The notes beneath the pieces were generated by a model, which was not told where the DNA came from, ran no database searches, and saw only the letters and a list, made by a program, of their open reading frames with translations. The position numbers were made by a program, and so were the translations under genes. Positions 37,882-46,233 of a stretch of DNA of 56,791 bases are shown here, piece by piece; position 1 is the first letter of the stretch; each line of letters begins with the position of its first letter. Origin of the DNA: Mycobacterium sp. 1100029.7. Its GTDB lineage: Bacteria; Actinomycetota; Actinomycetes; Mycobacteriales; Mycobacteriaceae. Location of the stretch: the NCBI RefSeq assembly GCF_001665235.1, contig NZ_LZSC01000072.1, positions 1 to 56,791 of the forward strand, written 5' to 3'.

Positions 37882-38313
37882 ATGTTGAGCCTGGCCGAAA
37901 TTTCCGACCGTCTGGAGATCCAGCAGCTGATGGTGGACTACTCCACCGCCATCGATCAGCGGCGATTCGACGATTTGGACAACGTTTTCACCGAAGATGC
38001 CTACATCGACTACACCGCCCTGGGCGGAATCGAAGGTCAGTTTCCCGAGGTCAAGAAGTGGCTGTCCGAGGTGCTGCCGGGGTTTCCGGTCTATGCCCAC
38101 ATGCTCGGGAACTTCTCGGTGCAGATCGACGGCGACAAGGCCACCTCGCGGGTGATCTGCTTCAACCCGATGGTCTTCCCCGACGGCTCGGGCAAACCGG
38201 GGGACCAGGTGATGTTCTGCGGGCTTTGGTACGACGACGAGTTCGTACGCACCGACCAAGGTTGGCGGATGTCGCGGCGTGTCGAGACGAAGGTCTTCCA
38301 AAAGATCATGTAG
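37882..38313 (+). CDS. SnoaL-like / NTF2-fold protein, Rv2910c orthologue
   Basis: 143 residues. Begins LSLAEISDRLEIQQLMVDYSTAID and ends with GWRMSRRVETKVFQKIM, the usual layout of NTF2-like SnoaL_4 proteins with a cone-shaped pocket (YIDYTALGGI, YAHMLGNF). Such proteins are isomerases, hydratases or orphan binding proteins; function unknown. The ATG at 37882 matches the expected N-terminus; a GTG at 37852 extends it by ten residues without a ribosome site. Confidence 0.82.
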   Translation: MLSLAEISDRLEIQQLMVDYSTAIDQRRFDDLDNVFTEDAYIDYTALGGIEGQFPEVKKWLSEVLPGFPVYAHMLGNFSVQIDGDKATSRVICFNPMVFPDGSGKPGDQVMFCGLWYDDEFVRTDQGWRMSRRVETKVFQKIM

Positions 38314-38529
38314 GCACACCCGCGCCGGCAACCGTGTTCGAAGCACACCGACCGACCGCAATTTCTGCCCGGGCCCCTCGTTCTGGCACAATAAGCGGCT
38401 GTCCGCCGCGCGACCCGCCCCGTTGCCGGGGTGCTTGTTCGGCGGTCATACACGCGAGGCAAAACCGGACCCCGGCATCCCGCCCGGGTCGCTGAATTGC
38501 AGCGTGACACCCAGGAGAATCGCTTAACC

Positions 38530-39060
38530 ATGGCTGTGAAGATCAAGCTCACTCGGCTTGGCAAGATCCGCAATCCCCAGTACCGCATCGCCGTCGCCGA
38601 CGCGCGCAACCGCCGCGACGGCCGCTCGATCGAGGTGATCGGCCGGTACCACCCCAAGGAAGACCCGAGCCTGATCGAGATCAACTCGGAGCGCGCCCAG
38701 TACTGGCTCTCCGTCGGCGCGCAGCCGACCGAACCCGTCCTCAAGCTGCTGAAGATCACCGGCGACTGGCAGAAGTTCAAGGGTCTGCCGGGCGCGGAGG
38801 GCAGCCTGCAGGTCGCCCCGCCCAAGCCCAGCAAGCTGGAGCTGTTCAACGCCGCGCTGGCCGAGGCCGACGGCGGACCGACCACCGAGGCCACCAAGCC
38901 GAAGAAGAAGGCCCCGGCCAAGAAGGCCGCCAAGGCCGACGAGGCAGCAGCCGCACCCGCCGAGGCCGAAGCTCCGGCTGCTGAGGCCGAGGCTCCGGCC
39001 GCCGAGGCGCCCGCCGCGGACGCGCCGGCCGAACCGAGCAACTCTTCGACGGAAAGCTGA
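38530..39060 (+). CDS. rpsP: 30S ribosomal protein S16
   Basis: 176 residues. The first 80 (MAVKIKLTRLGKIRNPQYRI ... RAQYWLSVGAQPTEPV) are the conserved S16 fold. The tail from about 115 on is an unusually long Lys/Ala then Ala/Glu/Pro extension with repeats of EAPAAEA. S16 stabilises the 30S body. An AGGAG ribosome site precedes the ATG. First gene of the rpsP-khpA-rimM-trmD cluster, preceded by a 216-base promoter region. Confidence 0.97.
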   Translation: MAVKIKLTRLGKIRNPQYRIAVADARNRRDGRSIEVIGRYHPKEDPSLIEINSERAQYWLSVGAQPTEPVLKLLKITGDWQKFKGLPGAEGSLQVAPPKPSKLELFNAALAEADGGPTTEATKPKKKAPAKKAAKADEAAAAPAEAEAPAAEAEAPAAEAPAADAPAEPSNSSTES

Positions 39061-39069
39061 CCCAGCGCT

Positions 39070-39312
39070 ATGAGTACGGTCGTCGTCGACGCTGTCGAGC
39101 ATTTGGTCCGCGGCATCGTGGACAACCCTGACGATGTCCGGGTGGACCTCGTGACCAGCCGGCGTGGGCGCACTGTGGAAGTGCACGTGCACCCCGACGA
39201 TCTGGGCAAGGTGATCGGGCGCGGGGGACGCACCGCGACCGCGCTGCGCACCCTGGTTGCCGGCATCGGCGGCCGCGGTATCCGCGTCGACGTGGTGGAC
39301 ACCGACCAGTAG
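39070..39312 (+). CDS. khpA: KH-domain RNA-binding protein KhpA
   Basis: 80 residues. A single KH domain with the GxxG loop in GKVIGRGGRTATALRTL. It binds RNA and works with KhpB; it is regularly found between rpsP and rimM in Gram-positive bacteria. It begins nine bases after the rpsP stop. Orthologue of Rv2908c. Confidence 0.93.
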   Translation: MSTVVVDAVEHLVRGIVDNPDDVRVDLVTSRRGRTVEVHVHPDDLGKVIGRGGRTATALRTLVAGIGGRGIRVDVVDTDQ

Positions 39313-39324
39313 GCCGGGGCGCTC

Positions 39325-39858
39325 ATGGAGCTGCTCGTCGGACGGGTCGTGAAGTCGCACGGCATCTCCGGCGAGGTGGTCGTGGAAGTCCACACCGACG
39401 ACCCCGCCGAACGCTTTGCTGCGGGTACTACGTTGCGCGCCAAGCCTTCTCGTGGCCGCGGCGAAGCTCGCAGCTACGTTGTCGATGCCGTGCGCGAACA
39501 CGGCGGACGGTTGCTGGTACGGCTGGCCGGAGTCAACGACCGCGACACCGCGGATTCGTTGCGCGGCAACCTGTTCGTGGTCGACTCCGATGACCTGCCG
39601 CCGATCGACGAGGAAGACACCTACTACGACCATCAGCTCGAAGGTCTGCAGGTGCGCACCACGGCCGGGGAAGTCGTCGGGGTCGTCGCGGAGGTGCTGC
39701 ACACTGCGGCCGGGGAGTTGCTGGCGGTGCACCGGACCGAAGGCGCCGAGACCCGGGAAGTGTTGGTGCCGTTCGTGAATGCAATTGTCACGTCGGTGTC
39801 GCTGGACGATCAGCTGGTCGAAATCGATCCGCCTGAGGGCCTGCTGGATCTGGAGTGA
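39325..39858 (+). CDS. rimM: 16S rRNA processing protein RimM
   Basis: 177 residues. The N-terminal RimM barrel (ELLVGRVVKSHGISGEVVVEVHTDDPAERF) and the C-terminal PRC-barrel (EEDTYYDHQLEGLQVRT ... LVPFVNAIVTSV) are both complete. It assists maturation of the 30S head. GTGA overlap with trmD indicates coupled translation. Confidence 0.96.
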   Translation: MELLVGRVVKSHGISGEVVVEVHTDDPAERFAAGTTLRAKPSRGRGEARSYVVDAVREHGGRLLVRLAGVNDRDTADSLRGNLFVVDSDDLPPIDEEDTYYDHQLEGLQVRTTAGEVVGVVAEVLHTAAGELLAVHRTEGAETREVLVPFVNAIVTSVSLDDQLVEIDPPEGLLDLE

Positions 39859-40553
39859 CGGTGCGCATCGACGTCATCACGATCTTTCCGGCCTACCTGG
39901 ATGCACTGCGGCAATCGTTGCCCGGCAAGGCAATCGAGTCGGGTCTGGTCGACCTGCAGGTGCACGATCTGCGGCGCTGGACACACGACGTGCATCGCTC
40001 GGTGGACGACTCGCCCTATGGTGGCGGCCCCGGCATGGTGATGAAGGCCCCGGTCTGGGGTGAGGCACTGGACGAAACCTGTTCGGATGAAACCCTATTG
40101 GTCGTTCCGACGCCCGCCGGGTCGCTGTTCAATCAGGCCACCGCCCAGCGCTGGAGCGCCGAAAAGCACCTCGCCTTCGCCTGCGGCCGCTACGAGGGCA
40201 TCGACCAGCGCGTCATCGAGGATGCCGGCCGGCGGATGCGCGTCGAAGAAGTCTCGATCGGCGACTACGTGCTGCCCGGCGGGGAAGCCGCGGCCCTCGT
40301 GATGATCGAGGCGGTGCTGCGGCTGCTGGCCGGTGTGCTGGGCAATCCAGCGTCGATACACGACGATTCACACTCGCCGGTTCTCAACGGCCTGCTGGAG
40401 GGCCCCAGCTACACCCGGCCGCCGAGCTGGCGGGGCCTCGAGGTTCCCGACGTGCTGCTCTCCGGGGACCACGCGCGCATCGCCGCCTGGCGCCGCGAGG
40501 TTTCGCTGCAACGCACCCGCGAGCGTCGGCCCGATCTCGGCCCGCGCGACTAG
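39855..40553 (+). CDS. trmD: tRNA (guanine-37-N1)-methyltransferase
   Basis: 232 residues. SPOUT-type methyltransferase with the N-terminal RIDVITIFPAYLDALR, DDSPYGGGPGMVMK and the trefoil-knot SAM site ACGRYEGIDQRV ... SIGDYVLPGGE. It methylates G37 of tRNAs reading CNN codons and prevents frameshifting. GTG 39855 overlaps the rimM stop; GTG 39861 is also possible. Ends overlapping convergent lppW by four bases. Confidence 0.97.
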   Translation: MTVRIDVITIFPAYLDALRQSLPGKAIESGLVDLQVHDLRRWTHDVHRSVDDSPYGGGPGMVMKAPVWGEALDETCSDETLLVVPTPAGSLFNQATAQRWSAEKHLAFACGRYEGIDQRVIEDAGRRMRVEEVSIGDYVLPGGEAAALVMIEAVLRLLAGVLGNPASIHDDSHSPVLNGLLEGPSYTRPPSWRGLEVPDVLLSGDHARIAAWRREVSLQRTRERRPDLGPRD

Positions 40554-41491
40554 AAGCTCGCGACGCCGATTCTGCCGTTGGGGAACATCGTCTTGACGGC
40601 CGCGGTGATCGTGTCGCGCGCCGTGGCGTCGTCGGAGGACTGCAGCGACTCGACCACCACGATGTAGCGGCGATCCGCGCCCACCACACCGGTGGACAGG
40701 TGCATCCACTCGGTGCCGATGCAGCACATCCAGCCCTGCTTGACCGCGACCGGTTCCGCGAACAACCCATCCGGGATGCCGAATCGCTGCGGGTAGCCGT
40801 CGATGCCGTTGGGCGTCGACTGGGCGAGATCGTTGACGATGATCTTGGCCCGGTCCGCGGGCAGCCCGCCGGTCGCGTCGAGCAATTTGTCGTAGTAGTG
40901 GATCAGGTCGGTCAGCGAGCTCATCGTGTTCCACCAGCGTCCGTCGGACGGCGGAGTGGTGGACGACAGCCCGTAGCGGTTCGCGACCTGGTTGATGATG
41001 TCGCTGCCGCCGTCCTGGCCCCAGAACCGCTCGGCGGCGCCGTCATCGGACGACTGCAACATGGCGTCCAGGGCCTGACGGTCCTCCGCGGACAGCTTGG
41101 TCCGGCCCTGGGCCTCCTGCAGGAGCAGGTCGTCGGCGATGAACAGCTTGGCCACCGACGCGGTACCGATGATCTGGCTGTTGCCGTTGGAGATCAGCTC
41201 GTGGGTCTTGCGGTCCAGGATCCCCACCGACAGGGTGGCCCCGCTGGCGGCGGCCTGCTCCGTCGCCTGCTGGATGCGGGCCTGCAGGCCGTTGAACGCG
41301 GCGACCGGCGCCCGGGGCGCGTCGCTGGTGTCCAGCAGCAGCTGGATGAGTTGTGGCTGGTGATCGGGGGTGTCGGACTTGGTGGATACCTTCGTCTGGG
41401 TTTTCACCGCGAGCTGTGCCTCGTCGCACCCGGCAAGCACCAGCGTCACCGCCGCGATGGCGGCGAGAGCGGTGAGCGGGCGAACACGCAT
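40550..41491 (-). CDS. lppW: Lipoprotein LppW, serine beta-lactamase/transpeptidase-like
   Basis: 313 residues. Signal peptide with lipobox LAGC (Cys22 lipidated). The mature domain has an SVAK tetrad (Ser112-Lys115), a downstream SSDD and a KQG triad, so it keeps the order of beta-lactamase-fold active-site motifs, with Gln in place of Thr of KTG. Anchored on the outer face of the inner membrane. Enzymatic activity is not known to me. A GGGAGAAG ribosome site precedes the ATG. It stands opposite to the trmD-rplS cluster. Confidence 0.87.
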   Translation of the reverse strand: MRVRPLTALAAIAAVTLVLAGCDEAQLAVKTQTKVSTKSDTPDHQPQLIQLLLDTSDAPRAPVAAFNGLQARIQQATEQAAASGATLSVGILDRKTHELISNGNSQIIGTASVAKLFIADDLLLQEAQGRTKLSAEDRQALDAMLQSSDDGAAERFWGQDGGSDIINQVANRYGLSSTTPPSDGRWWNTMSSLTDLIHYYDKLLDATGGLPADRAKIIVNDLAQSTPNGIDGYPQRFGIPDGLFAEPVAVKQGWMCCIGTEWMHLSTGVVGADRRYIVVVESLQSSDDATARDTITAAVKTMFPNGRIGVASF

Positions 41492-41834
41492 CTTGCTTCT
41501 CCCAGTTCTCCGACGTGTGCATATCCGTGTGGGCGGCCGTTGCGCAATCTGCCCGGGCGTCTTCGAGTTCGGGTAGTGACCAGCGTGTGTTGACCCCAGT
41601 CATATGTACCACTCACCAGCGCCTTCAGGGCCGCATGAATCACAGCGTTTACATGTGATTTTCAATGCATGCGGGGTGTCTGGCACAATTGACCAGTTGT
41701 CTCCAGCGGCTATCGGCCGTCCGGGCCACTTTCCGCCGGCTGCGAGATACCACCCGAAGCCCCAATCGGCTTACCGACCACCCCTGCGTGCGGGCTGTTT
41801 CCGCACGCCGTGACCGCAAGGAAGTGTCTCTCAC
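41492..41834. promoter_or_regulatory. Divergent region lppW / rplS
   Basis: 343 bases without a gene. It is AT-richer around 41630-41700 and should hold the lppW promoter on the left and the rplS promoter and leader on the right. TTGACC occurs at 41588 and near 41690, either of which could be a -35 element, but no matching -10 is convincing. The leader ends in a strong hairpin listed separately. Confidence 0.4.
41786..41808 (+). promoter_or_regulatory. Leader hairpin upstream of rplS
   Basis: GCGTGCGG and CCGCACGC form a perfect eight-base stem around a seven-base loop, ending 26 bases before the rplS ATG and just ahead of the AAGGAAG ribosome site. No U-tract follows, so it is not a normal terminator; an mRNA leader structure or L19 autoregulatory site is possible. 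Confidence 0.5.
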
Positions 41835-42176
41835 ATGAACAGGCTGGACTTCGTTGACCAGGCGTCGCTGCGCGACGACATCCCGGCCTTCAACCCGGGC
41901 GACACCATCAACGTGCACGTCAAGGTCATCGAGGGCGCAAAGGAGCGCGTCCAGGTGTTCAAGGGTGTGGTGATCCGCCGGCAGGGCGGTGGCATCCGCG
42001 AGACCTTCACGGTGCGCAAAGAGAGCTACGGCGTGGGCGTCGAGCGGACGTTCCCGGTGCACTCGCCGAACATCGACCACGTCGAGGTGGTGACCCGTGG
42101 CGATGTCCGCCGCGCGAAGCTCTACTACCTGCGTGAACTGCGTGGCAAGAAGGCCAAGATCAAGGAAAAGCGCTGA
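41835..42176 (+). CDS. rplS: 50S ribosomal protein L19
   Basis: 113 residues, full L19. Starts MNRLDFVDQASLRDDIPAF, with GDTINVHVKVIEG, FKGVVIRRQGGGIRETFTVRK and the ending RAKLYYLRELRGKKAKIKEK. It lies at the 30S-50S interface. An AAGGAAG ribosome site precedes it. lepB follows after 90 bases. Confidence 0.98.
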   Translation: MNRLDFVDQASLRDDIPAFNPGDTINVHVKVIEGAKERVQVFKGVVIRRQGGGIRETFTVRKESYGVGVERTFPVHSPNIDHVEVVTRGDVRRAKLYYLRELRGKKAKIKEKR

Positions 42177-42266
42177 CCGCGTGCGTCCCGGCGGCCGCTG
42201 CGGCTTGCTCATTTCTTTGAGAAGACGCTTTACAAACGCACAACCTGCGCTGGCTACGCTGATCTC

Positions 42267-43196
42267 GTGACGGATTCCACGGACTCACCCGAGCCCCAGT
42301 CCGAGCCTGGTCAGTTGGAGCCGAAGGTCTCTACGCGCACTCCGGACACGCCCGCCGAGGATGCGGCCGAATCGACGGCCGTGCCGGAACCGGGGCCGGA
42401 ATCCGACCCGGAATCCGACCCGGAATCCGACCCGGAATCCGACAAGGACGAGGCGGAACCCAAGAAGAAGTCCGCCCTGCGCGAGCTGGCGGTGCTGGCG
42501 ATCACCGCGATACTGCTCTACTACGTGATGTTGACGTTCATCGCGCGTCCGTACCTGATCCCGTCGGAATCGATGGAGCCCACGCTGCACGGCTGCGCCG
42601 GATGCGTCGGCGACCGGATCATGGTCGACAAACTGAGCTTTCGCTTCGGCTCGCCTCATCCCGGCGACGTCGTCGTCTTCAAGGGGCCGCCATCCTGGAA
42701 TGTCGGATACAAATCGATCCGGTCGCCCAACACCGCGCTGCGCTGGCTGCAGAACACGTTGTCATTCATCGGGTTTGTGCCGCCCGACGAAAACGATTTG
42801 GTGAAGCGGGTGATCGCGGTCGGCGGGCAGACGGTGCAATGCCGGGCCGACACCGGCCTGACCGTCAACGGCAAGCCGCTCAAGGAGCCCTACCTGAATC
42901 CGTCGACGATGATGGCCGACCCGTCGGTATACCCGTGCCTGGGCAGCGAATTCGGGCCGGTCACCGTCCCGGCCGGGCGGCTGTGGGTGATGGGGGACAA
43001 CCGCACGCATTCGGCCGACTCGCGTGCACACTGCACCAGCGTCCCGGCCGACGCGCTCAAAGGCATTCTGTGCACCGGGGATCCGATGTCGGGGACGGTG
43101 CCGGTGGCCAACGTCATCGGCAAGGCCAGATTCATCGTCTGGCCGCCGACACGATGGGGCGGAGTGGGTTCGACGAACCCACAGCAAGGGCAGTAG
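42267..43196 (+). CDS. lepB: Signal peptidase I
   Basis: 309 residues. A long acidic cytoplasmic N-terminus (1-68) with four ESDP repeats (DNA period 12, about 42396-42442) precedes one membrane helix (about 71-93) and the periplasmic catalytic domain: Ser102 in SESMEPT, Lys180 in LVKRVIAVGG and the GDNRTHSADSR box. It removes signal peptides from exported proteins. GTG start. The acidic repeat region is the only unusual part. Confidence 0.96.
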   Translation: MTDSTDSPEPQSEPGQLEPKVSTRTPDTPAEDAAESTAVPEPGPESDPESDPESDPESDKDEAEPKKKSALRELAVLAITAILLYYVMLTFIARPYLIPSESMEPTLHGCAGCVGDRIMVDKLSFRFGSPHPGDVVVFKGPPSWNVGYKSIRSPNTALRWLQNTLSFIGFVPPDENDLVKRVIAVGGQTVQCRADTGLTVNGKPLKEPYLNPSTMMADPSVYPCLGSEFGPVTVPAGRLWVMGDNRTHSADSRAHCTSVPADALKGILCTGDPMSGTVPVANVIGKARFIVWPPTRWGGVGSTNPQQGQ

Positions 43197-43198
43197 CC

Positions 43199-43927
43199 GT
43201 GGCCACCACGTGGCCGCCGCGGACGGTGATCCGTAGATCGTCGGGGTTGCGCACCCTGGAGTCCACGCTGCATCGCAACGGTCTGGGCCCGGTGGCGGGG
43301 GTGGACGAGGTCGGCCGGGGCGCCTGCGCGGGACCGTTGGTGGTGGCCGCCTGTGTGCTCAGCCCGAATCGACTGGAAAGTCTTGCTGCGCTTGATGATT
43401 CGAAAAAGCTCACCGAGAAGGCTCGGGAGAAGCTGTTCCCGCTGATCCGTCGCTACGCGCTGGCCTATCACGTGGTGTTCATCCCGTCGGTCGAAGTCGA
43501 CCGGCGCGGCGTGCATGTCGCCAACATCGAAGGCATGCGGCGCGCGGTGGCCGGTCTGTCGGTGCGCCCCGGCTACGTGCTCAGCGACGGATTCCGGGTG
43601 CCCGGTTTGCCGATGCCGTCGTTGCCGGTCGTCGGTGGGGACGCGGCCGCCGCCTGCATCGCCGCGGCCAGTGTGCTGGCAAAAGTCAGCCGGGACCGGT
43701 TGATGGTGGCGATGGACGCCGACCATCCCGGCTACGGCTTCGCCGTTCACAAGGGGTACTGCACCCCGATGCACACCGCCGCCCTGGCCGAACTGGGCCC
43801 GTGCGCCCAGCACCGCTACTCCTTCGTCAATGTGCGGCGGGCCGGCGACCGCACCGAGGTGGTGGTCACTGACGGGCTGTCGGATCCATGGGATACGGAG
43901 CCGAGGCAGCGCGACGGAATGGGGTGA
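43199..43927 (+). CDS. rnhB: Ribonuclease HII
   Basis: 242 residues. The active-site block GVDEVGRGACAGPL (Asp, Glu) is near residue 33, followed by LDDSKKLTEKAREKL, LSDGFRVPGLP (Asp) and the ASVLAKVSRDRLM helix. It removes ribonucleotides and RNA primers from DNA. The GTG at 43199 begins three bases after the lepB stop; the frame is open upstream but inside lepB. Confidence 0.96.
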   Translation: MATTWPPRTVIRRSSGLRTLESTLHRNGLGPVAGVDEVGRGACAGPLVVAACVLSPNRLESLAALDDSKKLTEKAREKLFPLIRRYALAYHVVFIPSVEVDRRGVHVANIEGMRRAVAGLSVRPGYVLSDGFRVPGLPMPSLPVVGGDAAAACIAAASVLAKVSRDRLMVAMDADHPGYGFAVHKGYCTPMHTAALAELGPCAQHRYSFVNVRRAGDRTEVVVTDGLSDPWDTEPRQRDGMG

Positions 43928-43968
43928 GGAAAGATGGCGGTAACCGAACGCGAAGGACAGCAGGACAG

Positions 43969-44274
43969 ATGAGTGCGGAAGATCTCGAAAAGTACGAAAC
44001 CGAGATGGAGCTCTCGCTCTACCGCGAATACAAGGACATCGTCGGCCAGTTCAGCTACGTAGTGGAAACCGAACGGCGCTTCTACCTGGCCAACAGCGTG
44101 GAGATGGTGCCCCGCAACGCCGACGGCGAGGTGTACTTCGAGCTGCGGCTGTCCGACGCCTGGGTCTGGGACATGTACCGGCCGGCGCGGTTCGTCAAGC
44201 AGGTACGCGTGGTGACCTTCAAAGACGTCAACATCGAAGAGGTCGAGAAGCCCGAGCTGCGGCTACCCGAGTAG
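43969..44274 (+). CDS. DUF2469 protein, Rv2901c orthologue
   Basis: 101 residues. Begins MSAEDLEKYETEMELSLYRE, with a conserved aromatic middle (FSYVVETERRFYLAN, DAWVWDMYRPARFVK) and an acidic end. The family is restricted to actinobacteria and sits after rnhB in mycobacteria; its function is unknown to me. It overlaps the convergent GAF-ANTAR gene by 12 bases. Confidence 0.92.
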   Translation: MSAEDLEKYETEMELSLYREYKDIVGQFSYVVETERRFYLANSVEMVPRNADGEVYFELRLSDAWVWDMYRPARFVKQVRVVTFKDVNIEEVEKPELRLPE

Positions 44275-45012
44275 CTGTTCGCCGTTGGCCGGCAGCGCGC
44301 CGCGCCGCTCGATGACCTCGCGTGCCACGTCGGCCAGCTTGATGTTGAGCCCCTGCGAATGCCGGCGCAGCAGGTCGAACGCCTGATCTTCGGTCATGTC
44401 GTGCAACAGCATCAACATGCCGACGGCCTTGCCGATTTCGCGGTTGCTGAGCAATCCGCGGCGCAGGCTGGCGGCATCTTCCCCCTTGGCAACGGCGTTG
44501 ATGGCCACGCTGGCGAACGACGCCAGCACCGCCGCCCGTCCGGCGGACTCCTCGTCGAACATGTTCGGGGTGTCGCTGAACAGGTTGAGCGCGGCGCCCT
44601 TGCGCTTGTTCACCAGCAGACGAAATCCCATCGCGCCGCGCACCGGCGTCTCCTCGACAAGCCGGGCGGCCAGCTTGGGCCAGTGCGACGGCGTGGTCAG
44701 ATCCGTGTCGATCTGGGGGGTTTCTTCCTCGATCGCGTCAAGGCACGGACCGTCACCGGCGTCCAACTCCATCTGATCGATCTGCCTGGCGAGTTCGTCG
44801 CTGGCGCCGACGGTGACATAGCGGTCGTTGTCCAGGACCAACAGGCTGGCGTGATCGCAACCGCGGACTGTCAGGGTCGCGGCGATACAGATGGCCGCAT
44901 ACATCTCCTTGGCCTCCGAGCCCTGATAGAAGATCTCGGCGAGCGCCGCGAAGACCGTCGCAGGGTCGGCTTTCTCGCCGCCGGGCGGCGAAGTGTTCGA
45001 TTTATCTGCCAT
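44263..45012 (-). CDS. GAF and ANTAR domain regulator
   Basis: 249 residues. A GAF sensor domain (about 25-170: HASLLVLDNDRYVTVGAS, DAGDGPCLDAIEEE, RLLVNKRKGAALNLFSD) is followed by a C-terminal ANTAR RNA-binding domain (about 185-238: NREIGKAVGMLMLLHDMTEDQAFDLLRRHSQ). ANTAR proteins bind paired RNA hairpins and prevent transcription termination. The ATG at 45012 has GGAAAGAGG upstream; earlier in-frame starts look non-coding. Its RNA targets and GAF ligand are unknown. I do not recall this gene next to Rv2901c in M. tuberculosis. Confidence 0.88.
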   Translation of the reverse strand: MADKSNTSPPGGEKADPATVFAALAEIFYQGSEAKEMYAAICIAATLTVRGCDHASLLVLDNDRYVTVGASDELARQIDQMELDAGDGPCLDAIEEETPQIDTDLTTPSHWPKLAARLVEETPVRGAMGFRLLVNKRKGAALNLFSDTPNMFDEESAGRAAVLASFASVAINAVAKGEDAASLRRGLLSNREIGKAVGMLMLLHDMTEDQAFDLLRRHSQGLNIKLADVAREVIERRGALPANGEQLLG

Positions 45013-45214
45013 CTCGTGCCTCTTTCCGGCGATGCCGCCGTGTGACCGCGCTTGGCCGCCGATAGCCCTCGACCGCCAGCGCAGGCCGTCCCCACTGTGT
45101 TCCCGTACCCGTCGGTAACCGACGAGCCAAGTCGACATTAGAGCAAGATCGCCCGTCACCCGGCGAGTTTCCGCGTCGTGGTTTGTGTGACGCGGGGCCG
45201 GGAAGCACACCTAA

Positions 45215-46195
45215 GTGGGACTCACCGTTGCTGTGACCGGACCGACCGGAGAGGTCGGCATGTCGGCGGTGACGGCACTGGAGCGCGAACCCGGGGTGGA
45301 GACCATCATCGGGATGGCGCGACGGCCGTTCGACCCCGCCTCGCGCGGTTGGCAGAAAACCAGCTACCGCCAAGGCGACATCACTGATCGCGGGGCCGTC
45401 GAAGCGTTGGTGGAGCAGGCCGATGTGGTGGTCCACCTGGCATTCATCATCATGGGCTCGCGGGAGGAGAGCGAGCGCATCAACCTGCAGGGCACCCGCA
45501 ACGTGTTCGAGGCGACGGTGGCCCACCCGCGACCGCGCCGGCTGGTGTACTGCTCGTCGGTGGCGGCGTACGGCTATTACTCCGACAACCCGGTGCCCCT
45601 CACCGAGGATGTGCCCACCCGAGGATCACCGGAGCACTACTACTCCGCGCAGAAGGCGGCCTGCGAGGCTTTGCTCGCCGACATCGTCAAGGATTCGGCA
45701 CTCGAGGTTTTTGTGTTGCGCCCCTGCGTTGTCGCCGGTCCGAACGCCCCGGCTCTGGCCGAGGCGATGCCGTGGAATCAGCTGCCCGGGCCGGTGCGTG
45801 CCGTGGTCAAGGCGGTGCCGATGCTGAAGCCGGTGGTGCCGGATCCGGGCTTTTCGCTGCAGCTCGTTCACCATGACGACGTCGCGTCCGCGATCGCCTT
45901 GGCGGCCACCGCGCCGGTGCAGCCGGGCGCGTACAACATCGCCGGCGACGGTCTGGTGACGGTCGCCGACGTGGCCAGGGCGCTGGGTGGGCGGCCGGTG
46001 CGCGTTCCCGGTGCGGCTGCGACGGCGGCGTCGGCCGCGATCTCGCGGGTGCCGTTCATCCCGTCGGCGCTGGAATGGCTGCACGCCACTCGGACCTCGG
46101 TGGTGATGGACACCACGAAGGCACGCACCCGGCTCGGCTGGCGACCGGTGTACTCGTCGGCGCAGGCGCTGGAGTCGCTGGCCTCGGCGGTGTGA
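45215..46195 (+). CDS. NAD-dependent epimerase/dehydratase (extended SDR)
   Basis: 326 residues. Rossmann motif VTGPTGEVG (residues 7-15), DVVVHLAF, the active site YCSSVAAYG and YYSAQKAA (YxxxK), and a C-terminal half typical of extended SDRs (LQLVHHDDVASAIA, NIAGDGLVTVADVARALG). It probably oxidises or isomerises a nucleotide sugar or other hydroxyl substrate; unknown. GTG start. It is divergent from the GAF-ANTAR gene (202 bases) and precedes fdhD by 38 bases. Confidence 0.87.
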   Translation: MGLTVAVTGPTGEVGMSAVTALEREPGVETIIGMARRPFDPASRGWQKTSYRQGDITDRGAVEALVEQADVVVHLAFIIMGSREESERINLQGTRNVFEATVAHPRPRRLVYCSSVAAYGYYSDNPVPLTEDVPTRGSPEHYYSAQKAACEALLADIVKDSALEVFVLRPCVVAGPNAPALAEAMPWNQLPGPVRAVVKAVPMLKPVVPDPGFSLQLVHHDDVASAIALAATAPVQPGAYNIAGDGLVTVADVARALGGRPVRVPGAAATAASAAISRVPFIPSALEWLHATRTSVVMDTTKARTRLGWRPVYSSAQALESLASAV

Positions 46196-46233
46196 GTGGA
46201 TGCCGGGTAGTTTGGCCTGGTGGAGGTAACGCC

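Noticed and set aside
42396..42442. 12-bp tandem repeat taken as a regulatory or CRISPR-like array
   Set aside because: It is in frame and encodes the ESDP repeats of LepB; no spacers are present.
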